Of a stretch of 64,000 nt of DNA, positions 51,708 to 61,013 are shown piece by piece. Positions within the stretch are counted from its first letter, which is position 1. Each line of letters opens with the position of its first letter. This stretch comes from Pseudomonadota bacterium (GTDB lineage Bacteria; Pseudomonadota; Gammaproteobacteria; Burkholderiales; Burkholderiaceae_B). The stretch lies in NCBI GenBank assembly GCA_023387815.1, contig JAEWHK010000026.1, forward strand, positions 8,519 to 72,518, read 5' to 3'. Under the pieces are notes generated by a model, which worked only from the letters and a program-made list of their open reading frames with translations, ran no database searches and was not told the origin of the DNA. Made by a program: the position numbers and the translations under genes.

Positions 51708-52663
51708 ACCGATTCCTAAGACCACTGACGGCATTAGTGCTGTCTCTGACGCTCGCTGGCACAGCCAGTGCCGCGTATCCTGATAAACCGGTAACCATGG
51801 TCGTTACGTATCCTCCGGGCGGAACGGTTGATGCCGTGGCCCGCCTGATCGGACCGAAACTGAGCGAGGTTCTGGGACAGACCGTGGTGATTGAAAACAA
51901 AGGTGGCGCAGGTGGAATGATTGGCGGCTCCTACGTCGCCCGCGCGAAACCTGATGGTTACACAATCATGCTGGATGCATCCAACTTTGCGCAAAACTTC
52001 GCATTGCGTCAGAAGATGCCGTTTTCAGCAGACGATTTTGAACCGGTATCTCTGCTTCTGAAAGTCCCGAACGTCCTGGTTGTCAATCCGCAGACAGAGT
52101 ACAAATCAGTCGCTGACGTTATCAAGGCTGGTCAGTCTGATACACCTGCCCACTTTGCTTCGGCGGGTCCGGGTTCGGCCCAGCATCTGGCCGGCGAACT
52201 ATTCAACCTCAAAGCAAAAACGCGTCTGTCTCATGTGGCTTATAAAGGTGGCGGTCCTGCGATGACAGATGTCATGGGCGGACAGGTACCGGTCATGTTC
52301 GCGAGCCTGGGTTCCTCCTGGCCACATATCAAGGCGGGGAAACTGAAAGTGCTGGCCAGTGGTGGCGACACGCGTTCCGCGCTGCTTCCTGATGTTCCCA
52401 CTCTGAAGGAAAGCGGTGTTGCCGATTTCTCTTCCTATGAATGGAATGCCGTCTTTGCACCGAAAAATACACCACAAGAAGTACTGACCGTATTGTCTTC
52501 TGCCTTCACCAACGTACTAAAGGATCCGGACATCGCGTCGCGGCTGCAGGCCCTGGGCGCCGACATCGTCGCCTCGTCGCCTGACGCGTTGCGTACATTT
52601 GTGAACGAAGAAGAGAAAAAATGGCGTGCTGTAGCCACGCAGGCAAATATTAAACTGGACTGA
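51704..52663 (+). CDS. Bug-family (TctC-type) tripartite tricarboxylate receptor, orphan
   Basis: Periplasmic receptor of 319 aa: signal MNRFLRPLTALVLSLTLAGT ending ASAAYP, then VTMVVTYPPGGTVDAVARL, VVIENKGGAGGMIGGSYVAR and MFASLGSSWPHIKAGKLKVL, all typical of Bug proteins. No TctA/TctB genes follow, as is common for expanded Bug families; it might feed the tctBA products 2 kb upstream or act as a sensor. Translational overlap with the lactonase-like gene implies that the ligand is that enzyme's substrate or product. Confidence 0.92.
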   Translation: MNRFLRPLTALVLSLTLAGTASAAYPDKPVTMVVTYPPGGTVDAVARLIGPKLSEVLGQTVVIENKGGAGGMIGGSYVARAKPDGYTIMLDASNFAQNFALRQKMPFSADDFEPVSLLLKVPNVLVVNPQTEYKSVADVIKAGQSDTPAHFASAGPGSAQHLAGELFNLKAKTRLSHVAYKGGGPAMTDVMGGQVPVMFASLGSSWPHIKAGKLKVLASGGDTRSALLPDVPTLKESGVADFSSYEWNAVFAPKNTPQEVLTVLSSAFTNVLKDPDIASRLQALGADIVASSPDALRTFVNEEEKKWRAVATQANIKLD

Positions 52664-52710
52664 CGTTCCAGTCATTGCCCGATAAAAGCCAGTCGCGAGG
52701 CTGGCTGATA

Positions 52711-52753
52711 CGCAGGTCATCCCGATCAATAAAAAAACAACGCATGACCTGCG
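52711..52753. repeat. inverted repeat, 10-base arms, 23-base spacer
   Basis: CGCAGGTCAT (52711-52720) and ATGACCTGCG (52744-52753) are perfect complements in the gap after the Bug receptor. The loop holds an A-run. It could be a terminator for the upstream pair or an operator for the LysR gene that follows; nothing decides between these. A smaller stem AGCCAG/CTGGCT lies at about 52687-52706. Confidence 0.5.
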
Positions 52754-52939
52754 GTTCAGAATGCCCCGTTTTTGGGCAAAAATAGGTGTTGTCCCTAATA
52801 AATCGGCTTGCCGGCACCCATTTGCCCGCGACGCTTACACTATCACATACGCAATTCCGGTTTCCCGATGAGAGGTCGTTATAATATCGATCCCTGCATT
52901 TGCGTTGCACCCGGACCCGGAATAATTCTCATTTTTTGC

Positions 52940-53863
52940 ATGGCAACACAGGCAATGACATTCAGACAACTCGAAGCATTCCGCGCCCTGATGATAAGCC
53001 GCACAGTGACCAAGGCGGCCGAGTTTCTGTCCATATCACAGCCGGCAACGACCAGGCTGATTTCAGATCTGGAGGCCTCTGTGGGTTTCGCCCTTTTTGA
53101 GCGACGCCAGGGACGTCTGTTCCCCACTCACGAAGCGGAAGAACTCTATAAAGAGGTGGAACGCAGCCTGGTGGGCGTGCAGGAGATTGCTTATGCGGCC
53201 AGCCAGATTCAGAAATCACAGAAAGGCCAGTTTCATATTGCTGCGGCGCCCTGTCTGGCGGCAAGTGCACTGCCATTTCTGCTGCACGAATTCATGCAAA
53301 CCCATACGGAACTATCCGTCAAACTCACTACGCATGCGTCCATTACCATCATGGATATGGTTCAGAATGGCAAATGTGATCTTGGCATGGTCATTCTGTC
53401 CAGCGAATATCCCAGTCCGCTGGGCGAACATCTGTTCTCGCTGGACGCAAAAATTGCGATTCCGCGCAATCACCGTCTTGCAGAAAAGAGTGAAATCCAT
53501 GTGACCGATCTGGAGGGAGAAAACATGATTCTTGGCTCCCATGACATGGATGTACGGCACGCATTCGGGCTCATGCTGGTTTCGCACGGTGTGAAGATCA
53601 TTTCCAATATCGACACCAACACCTCGCAAACCATGTGTTCCTTTGTGGAAGCGGGAAACTGTCTGGCCATGGTTGATACGATTACTGTGATTACCTATCC
53701 GGGGGACGGCATTGTTTTCAGGAAATTTTCACCCCGGCTGATGACTCACTTCAGTGCACTCTATCGCGCCGACAAACCTGCGCTGCGCGTTCTCAAGGAT
53801 TTTGTGCACTACATCAAAACACGGGTAACACTGACGCTCGCACAAAATGGCAAGCTGCGCTAA
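52940..53863 (+). CDS. LysR-family transcriptional regulator
   Basis: A 307-aa LysR protein from the ATG at 52940 (MATQAMTFRQLEAFRALMIS); the ATG at 52955 would serve equally. The HTH is VTKAAEFLSISQPATTRLIS, followed by FERRQGRLFPTHEAEELYKE and an effector domain. It resembles regulators of opine or amino acid catabolism such as OccR/NocR in the LysR tree by pattern, but this is only an impression. It lies 125 bases before the importer-dehydrogenase cluster on the same strand and is its natural candidate regulator. Confidence 0.9.
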   Translation: MATQAMTFRQLEAFRALMISRTVTKAAEFLSISQPATTRLISDLEASVGFALFERRQGRLFPTHEAEELYKEVERSLVGVQEIAYAASQIQKSQKGQFHIAAAPCLAASALPFLLHEFMQTHTELSVKLTTHASITIMDMVQNGKCDLGMVILSSEYPSPLGEHLFSLDAKIAIPRNHRLAEKSEIHVTDLEGENMILGSHDMDVRHAFGLMLVSHGVKIISNIDTNTSQTMCSFVEAGNCLAMVDTITVITYPGDGIVFRKFSPRLMTHFSALYRADKPALRVLKDFVHYIKTRVTLTLAQNGKLR

Positions 53864-53988
53864 ATTGGTGTGCAGCATCCACGGGTCATAACATCATATT
53901 ATGGCCGAGGCAAAAAAAAGCATTTTACTTCGCGCCGCGTGTTCACTATTGTTCTCCTTAGGTTGTTCCCCTTACCTCGGAGAAAATA

Positions 53989-55026
53989 ATGAAACGCAAG
54001 CTAATGACAATTGCAATAGCAGCCCTGCTGGCCCCTGCGACATCGATGGTATACGCCCAGACCCCGACGCTGTATCTGGGATCATACGGTGGTTCAACAC
54101 AAAAGGCTTTCGAGGAGGAAGTGCTGCCCGCATTCGAAAAAGCCAATAACGTGAAAGTCGTGTATGTTCCCGGCAATTCCACCGACACGCTGGGCAAACT
54201 GCAGGCGCAGAAAGCCAATCCGGAACTGGATGTCGTGATGCTGGATGACGGCCCCATGTATCAGGCAATGCAGTTTGGCTTCTGTGAGAAGATTGATAAG
54301 AGCGCGCCTGTATTCAAGGATCTGTATCGCATTGCTGACATGGGACCAAACGCACTGGGCATCGGACTGGTCGCAACAGGTATCTTTTACAACGAGGAAG
54401 CATTCAAAAAAGAAGGCCTCACACCGCCCACCTCCTGGCATGATCTGGAGAATCCGGACTTTGAACAACGACTCGTTATTCCGCCTTTGAATAATACCTA
54501 TGGCCTTCACACCCTGATCAAGTTTGCTAAGCTCAATGGCGGCAACGAAAAGAATCCTGATCCCGGTTTCGATGCCATCATCAAAAAAGTCAATCCCAAT
54601 GTGCTTGCCTGGGAACCCTCACCCGGTGGAATGACATCCCTGTTTCAGAATAATGAAGCCATTATTGGCGTCTGGGGCAATGGGCGTGTGGAAGCACTGA
54701 AAGATACCGGTTTTCCTGTCAAGTTTGTCTATCCGAAAGAAGGCGCCATGGCACTGCTGACCGCTGCCTGTCCGGTAGTCAAAAGCGATGTCGCAGAGCT
54801 CTCTCAAAAACTGGTGCAGTTTCTTGCCACACCTGAAATACAGGCCGTATTCGCTCGTACACAAAGCTGGGGACCGGTCAACAAAACAGTCAAACTGCCC
54901 GATGACGTGACCAAGCGTGTCGTTTTTGGTGATGCCGTCGACAAGCTGGAAAAAACTGACTGGGATACCGTCAATGCGGTACGCGCGCAATGGAACGATC
55001 GCTGGAACAGGACGGTGGAGCGGTAA
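53989..55026 (+). CDS. ABC transporter substrate-binding protein, PotD/family 1 type
   Basis: Periplasmic receptor of 345 aa with signal peptide MKRKLMTIAIAALLAPATSM ending VYAQ. The mature chain begins LYLGSYGGSTQKAFEEEVLP and contains DVVMLDDGPMYQAMQFGFCE and LAWEPSPGGMTSLFQNNEAI, typical of receptors for polyamine, opine and related cations rather than sugars. CGGAG precedes the ATG. It opens a rightward operon; the ATPase begins at the very next base after its stop. Ligand unknown. Confidence 0.9.
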   Translation: MKRKLMTIAIAALLAPATSMVYAQTPTLYLGSYGGSTQKAFEEEVLPAFEKANNVKVVYVPGNSTDTLGKLQAQKANPELDVVMLDDGPMYQAMQFGFCEKIDKSAPVFKDLYRIADMGPNALGIGLVATGIFYNEEAFKKEGLTPPTSWHDLENPDFEQRLVIPPLNNTYGLHTLIKFAKLNGGNEKNPDPGFDAIIKKVNPNVLAWEPSPGGMTSLFQNNEAIIGVWGNGRVEALKDTGFPVKFVYPKEGAMALLTAACPVVKSDVAELSQKLVQFLATPEIQAVFARTQSWGPVNKTVKLPDDVTKRVVFGDAVDKLEKTDWDTVNAVRAQWNDRWNRTVER

Positions 55027-56094
55027 ATGAGTTTTCTATCCGTCAGAAACCTCGGCAAGGATTACGGCTCCGCGCAGGTCGTCAAATCCATGAACCTGGA
55101 AATCGAAAAAGGCGAATTTGTTTCGCTGCTGGGTCCATCCGGTTGTGGCAAGACCACGACCCTGCAGATGATTGCAGGCTTTACCGAACCCAGTCGCGGT
55201 CAGGTCATTCTGGATGGCACCGACCTGACCGATATGCCGCCCGAAAAAAGGGATATCGGCGTGGTTTTCCAGAGCTACGCGCTGTTTCCGCATATGACCG
55301 TCAACGACAATATCAGCTTCGGCCTGGAAATGCGCAAGCTACCCAGACAGGAGCGTCAGACACGTATTGCGGAAGTCCTTGACATGGTCAGCCTGACGGG
55401 CATGGGGGATCGGTATCCCGCACAGTTATCCGGCGGGCAGCGCCAGCGCGTCGCCATTGCCCGTTCTCTGGCAATTCGCCCCCAGTTACTGCTGCTTGAC
55501 GAACCCATGTCAAACCTGGATGCCAAACTGCGCGAGAACATGCATATCGAATTACGGCGCATACAACGCAAACTGGGCATTACCACGATTCTGGTCACGC
55601 ACGACCAGACCGAGGCCATGACCATGAGTGACCGTATCGCACTGATGAATGACGGCTGTATTCAGCAGCTGGCCAGTCCGCTGGAGGTTTATCACAATCC
55701 TGATACGCTGTTTGTCTCCAGTTTCCTGGGACGGGCCAACGTATTTGAGGGCCATATCTCCCGGCGCGAAGACAACTGTCTGACGGTAGACAGTCAGAAT
55801 CTGAATTTTGTCGTCTGTCCGCCGCCAAATCACGTTTTCCACGAAGGCAAAGCCAATATCATGATCCGCCCGGAAAACGTGACGATTGCATCGCCACAGT
55901 CTGGCGGAAAACTCGCAGGCACGCTCTTTGAAGCGGTTTTCCTGGGAACACACTGGCTGTGCGAAGTGGAAACGGCGCTGGGAATGTGGTTTGTCTCAAC
56001 CAAAGCGCTTGCGGCCAGGCCCGGAGAGCAGGTCATGCTTGACTGGCAGGACAACGAACTGCGCATTATTGCCGAGCAACGGAAAAACGGGTGA
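55027..56094 (+). CDS. ABC transporter ATP-binding protein, PotA type
   Basis: ATPase subunit of 355 aa: Walker A GPSGCGKTT (about residues 38-46), Q-loop VFQSYALFPHMTV, signature LSGGQRQRVAIARSLAIRPQ, Walker B LLLLDEPMSNLD and switch VTHDQTEAMTMSDR. The C-terminal 110 residues form a TOBE/OB regulatory domain (MIRPENVTI). It is typical of spermidine/putrescine and Fe-type importers. Its stop overlaps the next start (GTGA). Confidence 0.93.
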   Translation: MSFLSVRNLGKDYGSAQVVKSMNLEIEKGEFVSLLGPSGCGKTTTLQMIAGFTEPSRGQVILDGTDLTDMPPEKRDIGVVFQSYALFPHMTVNDNISFGLEMRKLPRQERQTRIAEVLDMVSLTGMGDRYPAQLSGGQRQRVAIARSLAIRPQLLLLDEPMSNLDAKLRENMHIELRRIQRKLGITTILVTHDQTEAMTMSDRIALMNDGCIQQLASPLEVYHNPDTLFVSSFLGRANVFEGHISRREDNCLTVDSQNLNFVVCPPPNHVFHEGKANIMIRPENVTIASPQSGGKLAGTLFEAVFLGTHWLCEVETALGMWFVSTKALAARPGEQVMLDWQDNELRIIAEQRKNG

Positions 56095-56963
56095 CGTTCA
56101 TGCGCAAAGAACCCTGGTTTCTGCTGACTCCTTCCCTGCTGCTGTTTGCGGGACTGCTGATCGTGCCGCTGCTGCTGGTGGCTGTGCTTTCCTTCTATGC
56201 ATTCAACGGCACCACGGGCATTATTCCGGAGTTCTCTTTCGGCAACTATGTCACGATCTTCTCGGATCCGTTTTACGGCGAAATTTTCCTGCGTACCGCG
56301 GGCATGGCCTTGCTGGTAACGGTGATCTGCCTCGTATTGGGGATCCCGGAAACGCTGATTCTCGCACGCATGCGCGCGCCATGGCGTGGCATCTTTCTTG
56401 TGCTCATTCTGGGCCCTCTTCTGATTTCAGTTGTCGTGCGCACACTGGGCTGGTCCATTCTGCTGGGGCGACAGGGACTGATCAATGACACCCTGCAACT
56501 GCTTGGACTGATTGATTCGCCCATACGGCTGACCTTCACGTTCACCGGCATGGTCATCGGCCTGGTTCATGTAATGGTTCCCTTCATGATTATTTCGATC
56601 TGGGCGGCGCTGCGCAAGCTGGACCCCACGGTTGAACATGCGGCCAGATCCCTGGGTGGTTCGCCATTTACAGTATTTCGGCGGGTTGTGTTTCCTCAAT
56701 TGATGCCCGGCATTCTGTCCGGATCCATTATCGTATTTGCCCTGTCCGCCTCGGCCTTTGCCACCCCTGCCATTCTTGGTGGTCGTCGGCTCAAAGTGGT
56801 CGCCACAGCAGCCTATGACGAATTTCTCAGCACCCTGAACTGGCCACTGGGTGCCGCAATTGTGATTCTGCTGCTCATTGCAAACATCATAATCATCATG
56901 GGGCTCAATCGCTATACAGAGAGAAAATACCGGATGATTTTCACCAGCGGAGAAAACGCATGA
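56091..56963 (+). CDS. ABC transporter permease, PotB type
   Basis: Inner-membrane permease of 290 aa with six helices, starting at GTG 56091. Recognisable are PWFLLTPSLLLFAGLLIVPL, SVVVRTLGWSILLGRQGLIN and the coupling loop EHAARSLGGSPFTVFRRVVF. It is coupled by four-base overlaps to the ATPase before it and the second permease after it. Confidence 0.92.
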   Translation: MTFMRKEPWFLLTPSLLLFAGLLIVPLLLVAVLSFYAFNGTTGIIPEFSFGNYVTIFSDPFYGEIFLRTAGMALLVTVICLVLGIPETLILARMRAPWRGIFLVLILGPLLISVVVRTLGWSILLGRQGLINDTLQLLGLIDSPIRLTFTFTGMVIGLVHVMVPFMIISIWAALRKLDPTVEHAARSLGGSPFTVFRRVVFPQLMPGILSGSIIVFALSASAFATPAILGGRRLKVVATAAYDEFLSTLNWPLGAAIVILLLIANIIIIMGLNRYTERKYRMIFTSGENA

Positions 56964-57754
56964 AACGCAACCGTACGCTCTCAATGCTATTTCATACGGC
57001 ATTCATGATATTTCTGATGGCGCCGCTGCTGATCGTGATTGTGGTGTCATTTACGGATAAGGGTTTTATTTCCTATCCGAGCGATGGGCTATCTCTGCGC
57101 TGGTATCAGGCGGCATTCAATGAACCCAGAATTATCGAATCGTTCTTCTTGTCCCTGAAGCTGGCCACGTTTGCCTCGACGCTGGCGGTGCTGCTGGCGG
57201 TCCCGGCAGCCCTGGCGCTGACACGTTTCCGTTTCCCCTGTCGCGACGGCATCAGTGCGTTTCTAATGTCGCCTCTGATGATTCCCAATGTCGTTCTGGG
57301 TGTGTCCTTTCTGCGTTTTTTCAATATTGCCGGCCTGTCCGGATCCGTATTCTGGCTGACTATGACACATGTGATTTTCATCTTCCCCTATTCCTTGCGC
57401 CTGGTGCTGGCATCAGCAACCGGCATGGATCGCGAGGTGGAGATGGCAGCCAGATCGCTGGGCGCAGGCAGATGGAATGTCTATAAACGGATTATCCTGC
57501 CGCTCATTCTGCCGGGACTGACCGGCGGCTGGCTGCTCTCGTTCATCCAGAGTTTCGATGAACTGACCATGACGGTATTCGTTGCAACACCGGGTACAAC
57601 GACGCTGCCCGTCTGGATGTACAACCACATTGCACAAACCATCGATCCTTTGATCACTTCCGTATCTGCTATCCTGATTATTGCGACCGTCATCATGATG
57701 ATTGTCATGGATCGATTGGTTGGTCTCGACAAAGTGCTGATTGGAAAGGGTTAA
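56960..57754 (+). CDS. ABC transporter permease, PotC type
   Basis: Inner-membrane permease of 264 aa with six helices. Segments include MAPLLIVIVVSFTDKGFISY, LSLRWYQAAFNEPRIIESFF and the coupling loop EMAARSLGAGRWNVYKRIIL. The ATG overlaps the PotB-type stop. With the receptor and ATPase it completes a four-gene importer. The dehydrogenase FAD-subunit gene starts two bases after its stop, tying uptake directly to oxidation. Confidence 0.92.
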   Translation: MKRNRTLSMLFHTAFMIFLMAPLLIVIVVSFTDKGFISYPSDGLSLRWYQAAFNEPRIIESFFLSLKLATFASTLAVLLAVPAALALTRFRFPCRDGISAFLMSPLMIPNVVLGVSFLRFFNIAGLSGSVFWLTMTHVIFIFPYSLRLVLASATGMDREVEMAARSLGAGRWNVYKRIILPLILPGLTGGWLLSFIQSFDELTMTVFVATPGTTTLPVWMYNHIAQTIDPLITSVSAILIIATVIMMIVMDRLVGLDKVLIGKG

Positions 57755-57755
57755 G

Positions 57756-58883
57756 ATGCACAACACAGAAATTTTGGTAATCGGCGGCGGTATTGTCGGA
57801 TCCAGTGTCGCCTACGGCCTGGCTCGTCAGGACGCGCGCGTGACCATGCTGGATGAAGGCGATGTGGCCTATCGAGCTTCCCGCGGCAATTTCGGCCTCG
57901 TCTGGGTACAGGGAAAGGGCCTGGGCTTCTCTCCTTATACCCGCTGGACCATGCGTTCAGCGCGACAGTGGCCCACACTGGCCAGCGAACTGACGCAACG
58001 TACCGGGATTGATCCCTGTCTGACGCAGCCTGGCGGATTTCGCTTTTTTCTGACTCAGGCAGAGATGGATGAACGTATGGCCGCCATGAAGCAGATCCAG
58101 GATTCCATTGACGAAAAATACGAATACCGGTTTCTCTCGCCTTCGGAAATAAGAAAGCAGATTCCATCCATTGGTCCCAAGGTTGTCGGTGCGTGTTACA
58201 CACCCATGGACGGCCATGCCAACCCATTGAGACTGCTGCCGGCACTGCAGCACGCAGCACGTCAGCTGAACGTGGATTATCGTTATAACAGTCGTGTTGA
58301 AACGATTGATCGCAGTGGCAACCGGTTTATTGTCACCACGCAGAATGGCGAAAAATATACCGCTGACAAAGTGGTGCTGTGTGCCGGACTGGGCAATAAG
58401 CGTCTTGGACAGTTTGTCGGGCTTAACGTACCTGTTGAACCCAATCAGGGGCAGGTCATGATCGGCGAACGATGTGCACCGTTTCTTTCCTATCCGACCA
58501 TGCATGTACGACAGACCAACGAAGGCACCATACAGATCGGTGATTCGATGGAAGATGTAGGCTTTGACGATACAACACGTCTGTCATTACAGCGCGATAT
58601 TGCGCAGCGGGCGATCGATTACTTCCCGGCGCTGGCTGATATGCGCATCATCCGCTGCTGGGCGGCACTGCGCATCATGTCGCCCGATGGCATGCCCATT
58701 TATCAGGAATCCCGCCAGATGCCCGGTGCCTATGTCGTGACCTGTCATAGCGGGGTAACACTGGCTGCGAATCACGTACTGTCAATTCCCGGCTGGATAT
58801 TGCGAGGCGAACTTGCCCAGACAATCGCCCCTTTTTCCAACGAACGCTTCAGCTCCCAATCGGAGGTCGCTCATGCCCACTGA
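57756..58883 (+). CDS. FAD-dependent amine/amino acid dehydrogenase, DadA-like catalytic subunit
   Basis: DAO-family flavoprotein of 375 aa with the dinucleotide motif VIGGGIVGSSVAYGLARQ at the start and LDEGDVAYRASRGNFGLVWV, where the glycine oxidase/OoxB/HcnC group binds FAD. The substrate side includes YTPMDGHANPLRLLPALQHA and RIMSPDGMPIYQES. The end overlaps the 2Fe-2S subunit gene by 11 bases. This three-gene order is that of opine oxidase, hydrogen cyanide synthase and heteromeric hydroxyproline dehydrogenase, so it should be the catalytic subunit. Actual substrate unknown. Confidence 0.88.
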   Translation: MHNTEILVIGGGIVGSSVAYGLARQDARVTMLDEGDVAYRASRGNFGLVWVQGKGLGFSPYTRWTMRSARQWPTLASELTQRTGIDPCLTQPGGFRFFLTQAEMDERMAAMKQIQDSIDEKYEYRFLSPSEIRKQIPSIGPKVVGACYTPMDGHANPLRLLPALQHAARQLNVDYRYNSRVETIDRSGNRFIVTTQNGEKYTADKVVLCAGLGNKRLGQFVGLNVPVEPNQGQVMIGERCAPFLSYPTMHVRQTNEGTIQIGDSMEDVGFDDTTRLSLQRDIAQRAIDYFPALADMRIIRCWAALRIMSPDGMPIYQESRQMPGAYVVTCHSGVTLAANHVLSIPGWILRGELAQTIAPFSNERFSSQSEVAHAH

Positions 58884-59217
58884 CGCTTTATTCAGATCCA
58901 TTCATACCACTCATGCAGACTCAGGCAGGCAGACAGTCTCCTTTGAGTTCGAAGGACAGACACTGACCGCCCCCAAGGGAGTGACGGTTGCGGCTGCCCT
59001 GATGCAAAACCAGGTGCTGCATTTTCGTGATTCTCCGGTCAGCGGCGAACCACGCGCACCCTATTGCCAGATGGGCGTCTGCTTTGAGTGCCTGGTTCAG
59101 ATCAATGGCGCTCAGAATCGCCAGAGCTGTATGACGACCATAGAAGAAGGAATGCAAATCCACATGCAGCATGGATCAACGACCTTTACCATCGTAGAAA
59201 CAGGCGGTGCAGAATGA
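58873..59217 (+). CDS. 2Fe-2S ferredoxin-like subunit of the amine dehydrogenase (HcnA/OoxA-N type)
   Basis: Small 114-aa subunit starting MPTDALFRSIHTTHADSG. It has the ferredoxin-like fold segment FEFEGQTLTAPKGVTVAAAL and Cys ligands in APYCQMGVCFECLVQINGAQ followed by RQSC (Cys-x4-Cys-x2-Cys-x12-Cys). It shuttles electrons between the FAD subunits. It overlaps both neighbours, by 11 bases upstream and 4 downstream, as expected for fixed stoichiometry. Confidence 0.9.
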   Translation: MPTDALFRSIHTTHADSGRQTVSFEFEGQTLTAPKGVTVAAALMQNQVLHFRDSPVSGEPRAPYCQMGVCFECLVQINGAQNRQSCMTTIEEGMQIHMQHGSTTFTIVETGGAE

Positions 59218-60605
59218 CCAGTCAGACCGATGTTGTCATTATTGGAGCAGGACCTGCCGGCATGAGCGCCGCGTCGCGGCTTGCAGAACACAATCACTCT
59301 GTTGTGGTACTGGACGAACAGCCGCAGGCAGGGGGTCAGATCTGGCGCAATATTCTGGGTACAACCACAGAACTTGCCGCCATCCTGGGGCCTGACTATG
59401 CGGCGGGTGCGGCTGTTGCATCGCGGTTCGTGTCGGCGCGGATCAATCACATTCGTGGTGCAACCGTCTGGAATCTGACGCGCGATCGCCAGTTGCAATA
59501 TCTGCATGAGGGCAAGACCCATGCCCTTTCTGCCAAAGCGGTGATTCTGGCAACCGGCGCCATGGAACGTCCGTTTCCGGTACCAGGCTGGACGCTGCCA
59601 GGCGTCATGGGCGCAGGCGCTGCACAGGTGCTCCTGAAAGGATCGGGCACGGTACCGGCTAATCCTGTGGTGGTGGCCGGCTGTGGCCCCCTGCTATACC
59701 TGATCTGCTGGCAGTATCTGCGCGCAAACGTTCCCATCGCAGCAGTGCTTGACACCAGCTCAGGTCGCGATATTTTTCAGGCAGCACCCGCCCTGCTCAA
59801 GGGGCTGGCGGCCTTCAAGGACATTCGCAAAGGATTGTCGCTGATCAGCGCAATCAAGGAAAAGAGAATTCCGTTTTACCGTGGTGTCGAAAATATTCAG
59901 ATACAGGGTGATAACAGCGTGAGCGCCGTTCAGTTCGAACACAAAGGGCAGACGCAGAGTATTGCAACAACCATGGTGCTGTTGCATCAGGGCGTTGTTC
60001 CCAATACGCAATTTACCTGGCTGCTGCGTGCAGCGCATGACTGGTCCGGCGCGCAGCTTTGCTGGGTTCCGCGCACGGACACCTGGGGTCGACTGGCAGA
60101 TATCGATGGCATTTTCCTGGCTGGCGACGGCCAGGGCATTGCCGGCGCGCAGTCGGCTGTCACCAGAGGTGAACTGGCAGCGCTCGCAGTGCATGCGCAT
60201 CTGGATCCGACACAAGCCTCTTCCCTGGACAATGTCAGCCAGCCATTGATATCACGATTGAATAAGGAGATGGCCTTGCGCCCTTTCCTGGACCTGGCCT
60301 ATCAGCCCAAAAAAGAGAACCGGATTCCTCAGGACGATACGATTGTCTGTCGCTGCGAGGAAGTTACCGCGGGGCAGATACGAGACTTTGTCCGCCAGGG
60401 CTGTATGGGGCCGAATCAGGCCAAATCCTTCAGTCGCTGCGGGATGGGGCCCTGTCAGGGTCGCATGTGTGGTCTGACCGTAACCGAAGTCATTGCAGAT
60501 GAATTAAAGACAACGCGGGAAGAAGTTGGCTACTACCGCATTCGTGCGCCGCTCAAGCCGGTTACACTGGCAGAGCTGGCAACAGCCGTCGATACCGAAA
60601 TCTGA
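59214..60605 (+). CDS. FAD/NAD(P) oxidoreductase subunit with BFD-like 2Fe-2S domain (HcnB/OoxA type)
   Basis: A 463-aa protein in two parts. The N-terminal pyridine nucleotide-disulfide oxidoreductase fold has VIIGAGPAGMSAASRLAEH, DEQPQAGGQIWRN and LATGAMERPFPVPGWTLPGV; there is no redox-active Cys pair. The C-terminal BFD-like 2Fe-2S domain has VCRCEEVTAGQIRDFVRQGC and SRCGMGPCQGRMCG. It is the third subunit of the HcnABC/OoxAB-type dehydrogenase. The start overlaps the previous stop (ATGA). Confidence 0.92.
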   Translation: MTSQTDVVIIGAGPAGMSAASRLAEHNHSVVVLDEQPQAGGQIWRNILGTTTELAAILGPDYAAGAAVASRFVSARINHIRGATVWNLTRDRQLQYLHEGKTHALSAKAVILATGAMERPFPVPGWTLPGVMGAGAAQVLLKGSGTVPANPVVVAGCGPLLYLICWQYLRANVPIAAVLDTSSGRDIFQAAPALLKGLAAFKDIRKGLSLISAIKEKRIPFYRGVENIQIQGDNSVSAVQFEHKGQTQSIATTMVLLHQGVVPNTQFTWLLRAAHDWSGAQLCWVPRTDTWGRLADIDGIFLAGDGQGIAGAQSAVTRGELAALAVHAHLDPTQASSLDNVSQPLISRLNKEMALRPFLDLAYQPKKENRIPQDDTIVCRCEEVTAGQIRDFVRQGCMGPNQAKSFSRCGMGPCQGRMCGLTVTEVIADELKTTREEVGYYRIRAPLKPVTLAELATAVDTEI

Positions 60606-60624
60606 ATTTTTCAAAGGAGTAAAT

Positions 60625-60978
60625 ATGTCTACGATTGAACGTTTTGAAACCAACAAGCGCATGAGCCGCGTTGTGAAATACAACGGCTTTGTGTTCCTTA
60701 GCGGCCTGACCGGTGACAATCCCGATGACGACGTCAAGGGCCAGACACGCAGCATTCTGGCGAAAATCGAAAAATTCCTGGAAGCCCATGGCTCTTCCAA
60801 AGAGAAAATCCTGACTGCGCAGATCTGGCTGAAAGACATCGATCGTGATTTTGCAGCGATGAATGAAGTCTGGGACAGCTGGCTGCCCGAAGGTGCAGCC
60901 CCGACCCGTGCTACCGGCGAGTCTAAACTGGCCAGCCCCAAGCTTCTTGTTGAAATCATTGTCTCCGCAGCCGCATAA
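60625..60978 (+). CDS. RidA/YjgF family imine/enamine deaminase
   Basis: A 117-aa RidA-like protein from the ATG at 60625, preceded by AAAGGAG. Family features are YNGFVFLSGLTGDNPDDDVK, SKEKILTAQIWLKDIDRDFA and the catalytic-Arg region PTRATGESKLASPKLLVEI. RidA proteins hydrolyse reactive imines released by amine-oxidising flavoenzymes. That is the product type expected from the dehydrogenase encoded just upstream (19-base gap), so a role in the same pathway is a good inference. Confidence 0.93.
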   Translation: MSTIERFETNKRMSRVVKYNGFVFLSGLTGDNPDDDVKGQTRSILAKIEKFLEAHGSSKEKILTAQIWLKDIDRDFAAMNEVWDSWLPEGAAPTRATGESKLASPKLLVEIIVSAAA

Positions 60979-61013
60979 CACCCAGAAACTTTAACGCCAG
61001 AGGCCGTATCGCC

